Positions 39,512 to 47,221 of a stretch of 64,000 nucleotides of DNA are shown here, one piece after another. Both the position numbers and the translations under genes were made by a program. Positions within the stretch are counted from its first letter, which is position 1. Each line of letters begins with the position of its first letter. The notes under the pieces were generated by a model, which was not told the DNA's origin, did no database searches, and saw only the letters and a list, made by a program, of their open reading frames with translations. The DNA is from Bacteroides muris (ex Afrizal et al. 2022) (GTDB taxonomy: Bacteria > Bacteroidota > Bacteroidia > Bacteroidales > Bacteroidaceae): contig NZ_SRYZ01000002.1 of assembly GCF_004793475.1 (NCBI RefSeq), positions 1 through 64,000 of the forward strand, in the 5' to 3' direction.

Positions 39512-41113
39512 CTCGTCGAAGAAGATGAACTCCGGGTCTTTGTACACGGCGCGGGCGATGAGGATGCGCTGCTTCTGCCCCTGGCTCAGCCCGTTCCCCT
39601 CCTGTCCTATCCGGGTGTTGTAGCCCAGCGGCAACCCCTCGATGAAGCCATGTATGTTCGCCACCTCCGCCGCATGGCGCAGGCGTTCCTTGTCGATATG
39701 CTCCACGCCCGGGGCGATGTTTCCCGCGATGCTGTCCGAGAAGATGAAGCCGTCCTGCATGTCGCGAGCAAAGGCGATGAGGTCGTTTACGGGGCTGTTC
39801 AGTTGCCCGATGATGTACTGCACGGAGAGCATCATTCCCAGCGTCATTTCCCCTTTCACCACGAGCGATGCCACCAGTCCCGTGATTACGATGTTCTTGG
39901 TCTGGTTTATCAGTACCGCTCCTGAGTCCTGATACTGCCGCAGCGCAAGGCTCTTGATGTTTACTTTGAACAGCCTTGCCTGTATGCGTTCCCATTCCCA
40001 CCGTTTCTGCTGTTCGCAGGCACTCAGTTTTATTTCCTGCATGCCGTTCACCAGTTGCACCACCGAGCTTTGGTTGGCGCTCTGCTGGGCAAAGCGTTTG
40101 TGGTCCAGTTCCGCCCGCTTCTTCACGAAGAGCCAGACGTAAGCCACGTAGAGGGCACTTCCTCCCATGAAGATAAGGAATATCATGGCGTTGTACAGCA
40201 ACAGCACGATACTGAAAATAAGCAGGTTGAACATGGAGAACACTACACTGAGGCTGCTTCCGGTCAGGAAGTTCTGTATGCGCGTGTGGTCGTTGATGCG
40301 CTGCAGTATGTCGCCCGTCATTTTGGTGTCGAAGTAGCCCATGGGGAGCTTCATCAGCTTGACGAGGAAGTCCGAAATCAGGGCGATGTTGATGCGTGTG
40401 CCCAGATGCAGCAATATCCATCCGCGTATGAACTCCACGGCGCTGCTGCTGAAGGATAGCATCAGTTGGGCGATGAGTACCAGATAGATGAATCCGAGGT
40501 TCCGGTTGTTGATGCCGAAATCCACGATGCTCTGCGTGAGGAAGGGGAGCATCAGTTGTATCATGCTGCCTAATAGCAACCCCAGCAGCAGCTGCCCCAC
40601 CAGTTGCTTGTAGGGGCGCAAGTAAGAATAGAGGAAACCGAAGCCTTTATAGTCTGTCTTTTCCCCCTCATCCTCTTGTGCATAGAATTCCGGTGTAGGT
40701 TCCAGCAACAGTGCCACTCCCGTATCTTCTCCGTCCTTCTTTGCACTGAGCCAGCAACGGCAGAACTCCTCACGAGTGTACTTCAGCTTTCCCGCTCCGG
40801 GGTCTGCCACCCAAACATGCTTGTTGTCCAGCTTATAAACTACGACAAAATGCTGCTGGTTCCAGTGGACGATGCAAGGCAGAGGAGCTTCCGTCAGCAT
40901 CTCGTAGCTCACTTGTACACAGATGCTCCGAAATCCAATCTTTTCTGCGGCTTCGCTGATGCCCAGCATGGAAACCCCTTCGCGGGTGATGAATGATTTC
41001 TCCCTCAACCCTTCCAATGAATAGCGCTTGCCATAGAAAGCGGAGACCATGCGCAGGCAGGTGGGGCCGCAGTCCATCACGTCGTGCTGGGAGTAGTGAG
41101 GAAAGGATTTCAT
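39353..41113 (-). pseudogene. Peptidase-containing ABC exporter (PCAT), internally deleted and fused to HlyD remnant
   Basis: The 586-codon frame starts as a normal bacteriocin-type exporter: C39 peptidase (Cys15 in VMDCGPTC, His in QQHFVVVY, Asp in VADPGAGK) that cuts double-glycine leaders, then a six-helix transmembrane domain (about 160-440). At residues 451-453 (DMQD) the text jumps to the middle of the nucleotide-binding domain (GFIFSDSIAGNI). About 130 residues including Walker A are lost. Signature LSQGQKQR and Walker B FIFFDE are kept. After Glu534 the frame runs into HlyD text (SEYEEAKQAF), so the D- and H-loops are also lost. ATP-driven export should be abolished, while the peptidase could still fold. 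ATG 41113 (MKSFPHYSQ) is the family start. Confidence 0.85.
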
Positions 41114-41117
41114 TTGA

Positions 41118-42719
41118 TTAACTATATAAAAAGTCAATATCTTTGATGTTATAATAGCTTGGAAATTTCCTCCCATTAATAAATAGAATGGGTGTAGTGT
41201 AAAACTTATGTGTTATACACCATTTTTCTTGTGCATTGATGAAAGGCTCGTATTTAGGGATTTCATCCAAGAACTTAATGTTATGTAGGATTTTATTTTT
41301 ACTGATAGGATAGTTATCAACATATTTTTTTAGTATCATGGCAAATAATTGGGGATTCTTTTGATAGCCAGAGAGAATATGGGAAGCTATTACTATCGAT
41401 TCTGGATGTTTCTTTTGGTCTAACAAAAATATTAAATCCAATTTGGTATTGGCTTTTCTTTGAAGGATGGGCATTAGTTTTTGTAGCTCTTTTATGCATG
41501 AAACACAAATAGGACTGAAAATAAGAGTAAGGCATATTTCGGCATCTGGATTTCCTATTGATATTTTATTCACTTTGTCAACATCTGTAAGACAAAGTTC
41601 TTGTTGAAAAAGATATTGGGAAATGTTTTCGTCATATATTAATTCGTTGTATTTTCTTTTCAAGGTGGTGTGTTCTTTTTGAGTGGCAATTATCGGCTTG
41701 ATGACTATATAGATAGATGTAACAGTAACGAAGATCGTCGTTATTTCTATTATTGATTTCAAATGTAGCAATTCGTATATATAATTCATCTTTAAAGTAC
41801 ATATACTTAGCATAAACAGAAAAACGAATACCACTTGTACAGAAAGGCAAAGGGTACACCATTTTCTTGCTATGAATTTCTGATAAAAAAGAGAATAGCA
41901 TACATATCCGATACTGCAAACAGACAGGAAGTTTATAAGTGCCTGTGCTGTACCAAATGGTAGGAATAGTAATACAATTAAAAGAGATAAAAAATACACA
42001 AAACCTATATCGCTCCAAGAAACAAGTCCGAGGAAATATGCGTCTTTGAAATCCAAGATAGAAGAACAATCTATATTATTCTTATTTCCGGTGGCTGAAC
42101 ATAATTTTTTAATGTGTACATTGTACTTGTCTATTTGGTCTACAAACAAAAGTATGGATGCAGTCAGTCCTCCTAAAACGCCTGTAAGATATAGATAAAA
42201 AAGAATGCCTCCTTCGTGCTTTAAAATAAGTAAATATGCGAATAATATGGCTACACACAATATAAGCATAGGATATTTTATTTGCTTAATGATTGTGCTG
42301 AATTTCATTTTTAGTGGAATACTGATTTTACCTGGTCGGTTATCCATAATAAGGATGTTACCGTCCCACATATCTTCAAAATCCTTTCTCGATATACTTT
42401 CTATCTTTCCTTTCTCATCAATAGTCTGAATAGATTCGGCAGTAACTTTTGTTATAAACAGGAACAAATCCACATTTGTAATAACATGAGCAATGAAAGG
42501 AGAGGGTATATTTGTCAGTTCTTCATAACTGGTATGTATGGCAAAACTATCTTTGCCCATCCTATGTAATATATACTGGAAAGATAGGAAACTGGGAAAA
42601 TCCGGATGTTCCTTCAATATTACATATAATGCAGCAGAATATTTGCAGCCATAATATTTTGTGATAATCTTCAAAATGGTTCTTGCATTGTCTTTTATTA
42701 TTTTTTGATGTGCATTCAT
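41118..42719 (-). CDS. C39-like / VKOR / thioredoxin fusion membrane protein
   Basis: The 533-residue protein has three parts. Residues 1-130 resemble a C39 peptidase domain (LKEHPDFPSFLSFQYILHRMG, ESISRKDFEDMWDGNILI), but the catalytic His/Asp region is not kept (VDLFLFI in place of HFVVVY), so it is probably non-catalytic. Residues 140-345 form a vitamin K epoxide reductase domain with Cys207/Cys218 and the redox pair Cys288-Thr-Leu-Cys291. Residues 380-533 are a thioredoxin/DsbA-like domain with Cys405-Val-Ser-Cys408. VKOR-Trx fusions make disulfides in exported proteins using quinone. It lies between a TlpA-like gene and the ABC exporter, 4 bp from the latter. Confidence 0.85.
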   Translation of the reverse strand: MNAHQKIIKDNARTILKIITKYYGCKYSAALYVILKEHPDFPSFLSFQYILHRMGKDSFAIHTSYEELTNIPSPFIAHVITNVDLFLFITKVTAESIQTIDEKGKIESISRKDFEDMWDGNILIMDNRPGKISIPLKMKFSTIIKQIKYPMLILCVAILFAYLLILKHEGGILFYLYLTGVLGGLTASILLFVDQIDKYNVHIKKLCSATGNKNNIDCSSILDFKDAYFLGLVSWSDIGFVYFLSLLIVLLFLPFGTAQALINFLSVCSIGYVCYSLFYQKFIARKWCTLCLSVQVVFVFLFMLSICTLKMNYIYELLHLKSIIEITTIFVTVTSIYIVIKPIIATQKEHTTLKRKYNELIYDENISQYLFQQELCLTDVDKVNKISIGNPDAEICLTLIFSPICVSCIKELQKLMPILQRKANTKLDLIFLLDQKKHPESIVIASHILSGYQKNPQLFAMILKKYVDNYPISKNKILHNIKFLDEIPKYEPFINAQEKWCITHKFYTTPILFINGRKFPSYYNIKDIDFLYS

Positions 42720-42728
42720 TCTGTTGCT

Positions 42729-44210
42729 TTACTGTTTTAAATATTTGTCTATCGTTGTTGCCGCTTGTTGGTCACTTGGTCTTGGAGCATTCACTTCAAC
42801 AATATTGCCCTGTTTGTCGAAAATGATGTATCGGGGAATTAATTCCAGCTTTAGCTTTTCCAGTATTTTACTGTTCTTTGGGTTTGTGATGAGGAAATTG
42901 TCGGGTACTTCCGACAAGCCTTCCTGCTCTACTGCCTTTTTCCAGCTGCTTTCCTGGTCCTTGAAGGCGAGATAGACGAATACCACATCTTTTCCCTTGT
43001 ACAGCTCTCTTAGCTTTGCCGATGGAGGCATTTCTTCCCGGCAGGGTACACACCAGCTTGCCCAGAAGTCCACATAAATGACCTTTCCCCTGTTTTTTTT
43101 CAACAATATGTTCAAGTTGGTAGGCTTTCCGTGGATGTCCTTCAGCAATAACTGGTTGGCATCGGCAGACAAGTTATATTGGTCTCTTATCTTGTTGGGC
43201 AGCAGTGTGTCTTGGGTGATATGGATATATTTGTCAAGATAGCTGTTTACGTCTTGTGCCGAAAAGTTTTCGCCGATTTCTTTGATGCAGCGTTCAAGCA
43301 GGATTTGTTTTGATTTTGGCTGAAATGTTTTCGGAGATAGCTCATCGAAGGTTTGACGCCAGTCTTTGCTTCCTCCCTGCGATTTGCGTATCGTCGGGAT
43401 GTGCTGATTCAAAAACCAGAGGTAGTAGTCCAGAAATTCACGGTAGGAGGGATAACGGATATATTTGTCGGCTATTTCGGGCTCCATTTGGCGGTAGAAG
43501 GCGGTGTCTTCATTCAGCATTCTCCGGGATTCATAGTCTTTCAGCTTGAGCAGGTATTGATAACGGTCGTGTATCTCGCTTGAGATAAGTTGCTGTTCTT
43601 TAAAAGAATTGATAGTATCTGTGTAGTTCTTTTTGTAACTGTCGAACATGGATTGTAATGAATCCAAAGGACAATAATCTATTATTAATGAAGTCCAATT
43701 GTTGGCTCGTATTATATCAATAGTTTTGGCAATATGTGCCAAACTTCCTCCAAGACAAGTTTTAGCCTCCACTCCTACATGGGTCTTTCCTTTGCGCAAT
43801 TCATAGTTCATGTTATAGAATCTGTTATATTCGGGATGATGCTTGCTGCTTAAAATGGGGTAGTTAAGGCTATCCATTGAAATAGTAATGGTATCCCCTT
43901 GCATTAAAGGGTAGTAGTTGAACTCAAAATCCCCATAGTTGAGCCCCAACTCCTTGAAATGCTCAGTGGAATAGAGGGTTATGGTATCGAAATCTTTGTC
44001 CGGCATGTATTCCATAAGAGTTCCTATACTGTCGGTATAGAGGACTTTAGGCATCGGCACGTGTCTCATTCCTCCCGGTGTCCTGTGGGGCTTAGGATGG
44101 TAATGATTGAAACATACTACAATATTCTTTCCACATTTCTCATTGATGGCTTGTTGCCGGCAAGATGAAATGCTTATTACCAGAAAAAAGACGATACATA
44201 TATACTTCAT
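42729..44210 (-). CDS. TlpA-like thioredoxin lipoprotein
   Basis: The 493-residue lipoprotein (lipobox ISSCRQ) has a long N-terminal region of unknown fold and a C-terminal thioredoxin domain with DFWASWCVPCREEMP (CVPC) and a cis-Pro region (LELIPRYIIFDKQG). TlpA/ResA proteins reduce or isomerise disulfides in the periplasm. Next to a VKOR-thioredoxin protein and a six-cysteine peptide, it would form the reductive or proof-reading arm of the same folding route. That role is inferred from context. Gap to the downstream gene is 9 bp. Confidence 0.88.
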   Translation of the reverse strand: MKYICIVFFLVISISSCRQQAINEKCGKNIVVCFNHYHPKPHRTPGGMRHVPMPKVLYTDSIGTLMEYMPDKDFDTITLYSTEHFKELGLNYGDFEFNYYPLMQGDTITISMDSLNYPILSSKHHPEYNRFYNMNYELRKGKTHVGVEAKTCLGGSLAHIAKTIDIIRANNWTSLIIDYCPLDSLQSMFDSYKKNYTDTINSFKEQQLISSEIHDRYQYLLKLKDYESRRMLNEDTAFYRQMEPEIADKYIRYPSYREFLDYYLWFLNQHIPTIRKSQGGSKDWRQTFDELSPKTFQPKSKQILLERCIKEIGENFSAQDVNSYLDKYIHITQDTLLPNKIRDQYNLSADANQLLLKDIHGKPTNLNILLKKNRGKVIYVDFWASWCVPCREEMPPSAKLRELYKGKDVVFVYLAFKDQESSWKKAVEQEGLSEVPDNFLITNPKNSKILEKLKLELIPRYIIFDKQGNIVEVNAPRPSDQQAATTIDKYLKQ

Positions 44211-44301
44211 AAGTATAGGCTTTTAATTTATGATGATATTAAATAATGAATAGGAAAATTATTAGTTTGAATAACAATTTTCCTATTCTGTAACCTGCGG
44301 A

Positions 44302-44502
44302 TTATCCGCAGTAGCTACTTGAAGCGCAGCTATCACAGCACCAATTTCCCTCGGCGGTAGCCATGTGCATAGCTTGAGCTTTGGTTACACCGCAATCTAC
44401 ATCACCACTTGGAGATTTGTAGCCACAAGTACCAGAACCACCTTTGATAGCTCTCATTTGTTTTTTATTGAGGGCTTTCGCTTTTAAGTCATTAAAATTC
44501 AT
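44302..44502 (-). CDS. Double-glycine leader peptide with six-cysteine core
   Basis: The 66-residue peptide has a leader (MNFNDLKAKALNKKQMRAIK) ending Gly21-Gly22, the cut site of C39 peptidases. The 44-residue core is rich in Gly, Ser and Cys, with cysteines at 26, 37, 55, 56, 59 and 65. The leader resembles Bacteroidetes natural-product/bacteriocin precursor leaders. The core matches nothing I recognise. It is encoded with two thiol-redox proteins and a (broken) peptidase-ABC exporter, so a secreted disulfide-bonded peptide is likely. Whether it is antimicrobial or signalling is unknown. ATG 44502 is used; an in-frame TTG lies at 44511. Confidence 0.82.
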   Translation of the reverse strand: MNFNDLKAKALNKKQMRAIKGGSGTCGYKSPSGDVDCGVTKAQAMHMATAEGNWCCDSCASSSYCG

Positions 44503-44573
44503 AGTGTTCAAGATTAATTTAGTTCTACTCTATTAAAGCTTTTCGATTCCGCTTATATTTAGTGCACAAAATA

Positions 44574-44975
44574 TCATAAATTGAAGTAGCCTTCCAAGAA
44601 TATGTCATCTGTTTCTATTTCAATGGAGTATTCTCCGCTCTTCTCACCGTTAAGGTCTATATTAAGAGTAACAGGATTACTACATGTCTCTGAATAGACC
44701 GTTTCACCGGTAGTTTCGTTGGTGATAGTGATAGTGGCAGACTCAATGTTTTCATTGAAGCTGACATTTACCACATTATTATATAGGTAAGCATCTACTA
44801 TCGGCATATATATGCTACGGACTACAGGACCTCCTTCTTTATTAATAGGTGGTATATAGTCGCCAGGAACTGTTTGTTGGAGAACAATCTTTATACAATC
44901 ATTCACTTTCTCCGCATGTACTGCTATATTGCCAAGAGAGAAAATTGTTAGCAGGATAAATAATAGTCTTCTCAT
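44574..44975 (-). CDS. DUF3244 small secreted protein
   Basis: The 133-residue protein has a signal peptide (ending AVHAE) and one beta-sandwich domain of the DUF3244 type: RSIYMPIVDAYLYNNVVNVSF, TITITNETTGETVYSE, SGEYSIEIETDDIFLEGYFNL. Such proteins are common in Bacteroides next to TPR-type regulators and peptide loci, with no known activity. It is the first gene after the operator array and the regulator, and 71 bp upstream of the peptide gene, probably in one transcript. Confidence 0.8.
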   Translation of the reverse strand: MRRLLFILLTIFSLGNIAVHAEKVNDCIKIVLQQTVPGDYIPPINKEGGPVVRSIYMPIVDAYLYNNVVNVSFNENIESATITITNETTGETVYSETCSNPVTLNIDLNGEKSGEYSIEIETDDIFLEGYFNL

Positions 44976-45005
44976 ATTTATACGTTTTATTTGTTTTCGT
45001 TGTCA

Positions 45006-45098
45006 CAAATATAGGACTATTTTAGCTTATGGATATGTATAAAACATGTATAAAGTGATGTATAAAGTGCTGTATAACGGTGCTTATATATGTATAAA
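45006..45098 (-). promoter_or_regulatory. DUF3244 promoter with five TTTATACAT repeats
   Basis: On the - strand a perfect -7 box TATATTTG lies at 45006-45013, with no TTTG -33 box. Upstream come five copies of TTTATACAT (seen as ATGTATAAA on +) at 45035, 45046, 45058, 45070 (CTGTATAAC variant) and 45090. Spacing is 11, 12, 12 and 20 nt, so most face the same side of the helix. The array fills the gap up to the regulator's stop codon. This is the layout of an activator-dependent promoter. Confidence 0.72.
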
Positions 45099-45101
45099 TA
45101 G

Positions 45102-46850
45102 TTAATTTGTCTTAACGCACAGTTCCTTCAACACCTTTTGCAGAGAAGTTGAACCGTGAGGAAAGCCCATCCGCTTCTCAACAATGCGATTCGCTTTTTT
45201 GTAGACGGTGTCTCGTTTGCAGCCCAACAGACATCCGAAATAGCTGACCGGCAAATCGGTCAGGTATAGACAGCAGAGGTGAATTTCTTCTTGCAGCAGT
45301 TTGCAATCCGCACATAGCCTTAAGGTGATTTGGTTCCAACGTCGGTCTGTTTCGGCAATCAGTTGCAACCAGTCCTCCTTTTCCATGTGCAGCTCCGAGC
45401 TGTCATGGTCTTTGTAGTCTTGGATGATTTGCTTCATCTTGGTTTTTACATCCGAATATTTTTGTGTGCTTGTCAAGAGCAGAACTCGTTCGTGGTTCAG
45501 GGCTTCCAGCTCATTACACAATTGCTTTTTCTGCGCTGCATCATAATGCAGTTGTTCCAACTCTCTTTCTAAATATGCGATTCTGTTTTCTTTCTGCCGT
45601 TGCTCTTCTTCAAGTTTGGCATTTTGTTGCTGCATTGCGGTTTGTACCTCTTTCAGTCTGTCCTTTTCTTCCTCCAAAAGGAAGGTTCTTCTCCGGTATC
45701 TTTTCAGCATGTACAAGGCCAAGAACGCTGCCGCTACAACAGACAGCAGGAGACCGTTATATTTACTGATGACTGAATCGTGTTTCTTCTGTTGATGGGC
45801 TATCTGGGCACTCTTTTCGGCATCAATCACGGAATAGGCTTGTCTGTTACGGTTGTTCCGCAAACTATCCGTGTAGATGGAGCCGGTTCGTTCCAAGTCC
45901 AATGATGTTTTAAAATCTCCGGAAGCTTTTGCTATATCTGATAATAACTTGTAAACTCCTGCTTTTATGGCATGACTCTTATCAGGAAGAGCTTTGTTTA
46001 GATAGAAGGAGGCAGAGTCATATTGCCGGTTCTCGTAATAGGCATTTCCTAATATATAGAAAGCATTGTAGCAGAAAGTTGTATCTTCCTGCAGGGCAAA
46101 GTTTTGCTTGGCAAACTCCACTGCTTTCTTTCCATTCTCCATTCTGTAGTACAATGTGCTTAGTGCAGACAGTATGGTTCTGTTCAGAGTTTTGTTGTTT
46201 GTCATTTTAGCCATATACTGTGCTTGCAGCATCAATTTCTCAGCTTTCGGATAGAATGGCTTTCCTTTTTCCATCTGAATCATTCCCTGCTGTGACAAAG
46301 CTTCTATTTGGAGCAATGAATCTCCCAATAAGATAGCTATCTGTTCCGCTTCCCGATATATGGAGTCGGCTTGCTCGTTCAAGTCTTGCGCATAATACAA
46401 GTAACCTATATTATTGCAGATACGGCTTTGCAAACTGATGTCTTTTATTTCTTTTGCCAAGATATTGGCTATTAAAAAATTAGAGATGGATTTTTTTATT
46501 TTATTCATATCTCTGCAAACACTTCCCCAATAATAGTATGCCCGTGCCTTCATGGTTGCATCACCCATGGAATCATAGTATCGTACAGCCACTTGTATCA
46601 GCGAATCATCCGTCTGCCGGATGTAGTTCTTGTCCCGTGCTTGTGTCAGCAGCAGGGCATGGTAGGCGCGGTCTGTTTCCGTATTCAGCCTCCCGGTCGG
46701 TATGCTTTCCAGCGCATGCAGTGCGCTGTCCGGTTGCAAATTCATCAGCGAATCTGCTTGTATCAACAGTGTATTGTAGTTTGTCCTTTCAGTGCAGGCC
46801 GCCAATAGTGCGGTCAGTGTGGCTATAAGGACTACTGTCCGTGCTCTCAT
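45102..46850 (-). CDS. TPR sensor with C-terminal HTH (lipoprotein-signal regulator)
   Basis: The 582-residue protein has a lipobox-like N-terminus (LLAACTE), TPR repeats (about 30-330), one membrane segment (YNGLLLSVVAAAFLALYML), a long coiled coil (about 390-460) and a C-terminal helix-turn-helix-like domain (YFGCLLGCKRDTVYKKANRI). This layout is common in Bacteroides regulators that sense a periplasmic state and act on DNA from the membrane. The TTTATACAT array lies directly downstream, so it probably controls the DUF3244-peptide genes. A - strand -7 box (TATTTTTG, 46872-46879) lies 21 nt upstream of its start. Confidence 0.78.
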   Translation of the reverse strand: MRARTVVLIATLTALLAACTERTNYNTLLIQADSLMNLQPDSALHALESIPTGRLNTETDRAYHALLLTQARDKNYIRQTDDSLIQVAVRYYDSMGDATMKARAYYYWGSVCRDMNKIKKSISNFLIANILAKEIKDISLQSRICNNIGYLYYAQDLNEQADSIYREAEQIAILLGDSLLQIEALSQQGMIQMEKGKPFYPKAEKLMLQAQYMAKMTNNKTLNRTILSALSTLYYRMENGKKAVEFAKQNFALQEDTTFCYNAFYILGNAYYENRQYDSASFYLNKALPDKSHAIKAGVYKLLSDIAKASGDFKTSLDLERTGSIYTDSLRNNRNRQAYSVIDAEKSAQIAHQQKKHDSVISKYNGLLLSVVAAAFLALYMLKRYRRRTFLLEEEKDRLKEVQTAMQQQNAKLEEEQRQKENRIAYLERELEQLHYDAAQKKQLCNELEALNHERVLLLTSTQKYSDVKTKMKQIIQDYKDHDSSELHMEKEDWLQLIAETDRRWNQITLRLCADCKLLQEEIHLCCLYLTDLPVSYFGCLLGCKRDTVYKKANRIVEKRMGFPHGSTSLQKVLKELCVKTN

Positions 46851-46871
46851 TACTTTTGCAATTTAGAAATG

Positions 46872-46879
46872 CAAAAATA
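46872..46879 (-). promoter_or_regulatory. -7 box of the TPR/HTH regulator gene
   Basis: TATTTTTG on the - strand matches TAnnTTTG. No clear -33 TTTG is visible. Confidence 0.4.
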
Positions 46880-47221
46880 ATGTTTTTTATTTAGCTTGTC
46901 CTTATCAGCCTGCCGGTGACACGATATTATCTTTGCCTGGCTGATGTCGGGTATGGCATTTGGAGGCCCCCTTGCAACAAATTATTGCGGAGTGGAAAGA
47001 AGAAATTAACAACGTGTCTGCAAGATATTTGTTGCGTGTTCGCATGTAATTAATAAGAAGTGCTACTTGTTGTTAATAGTTAGTATAACAGGGAATTAAT
47101 TTATTGTAGTGGCAATATTGCAGTGGTAGTAACTTAAAAGGGGTGGAAACAAAACTTGCTTCCACCCCTTTTAAGTTACTACCACTGCGGCTGCAATGCC
47201 GATGGATAGGAGAATGATGGT
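46880..47221. other. Intergenic region with long hairpin
   Basis: No gene is supported in this gap. It holds a + strand -7-like TATCTTTG (46928-46935) and the 29-bp perfect inverted repeat described separately. An unannotated small RNA running from about 46943 to the hairpin is possible but unproven. Confidence 0.4.
47120..47188. repeat. 29-bp perfect inverted repeat
   Basis: The arms are 47120-47148 and 47160-47188, starting GCAGTGGTAGTAAC on the left and ending GTTACTACCACTGC on the right. They are exact complements over 29 bp with an 11-nt loop. It lies 34 bp after the stop of the TPR kinase, so it may terminate that gene, but no T-run follows on either strand and the stem is far longer than usual. 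Confidence 0.75.

Noticed and set aside
39435..40421. 328-codon - strand frame within the ABC gene
   Set aside because: Its composition (His, Arg, Gly rich) is that of an out-of-frame reading of the exporter gene.
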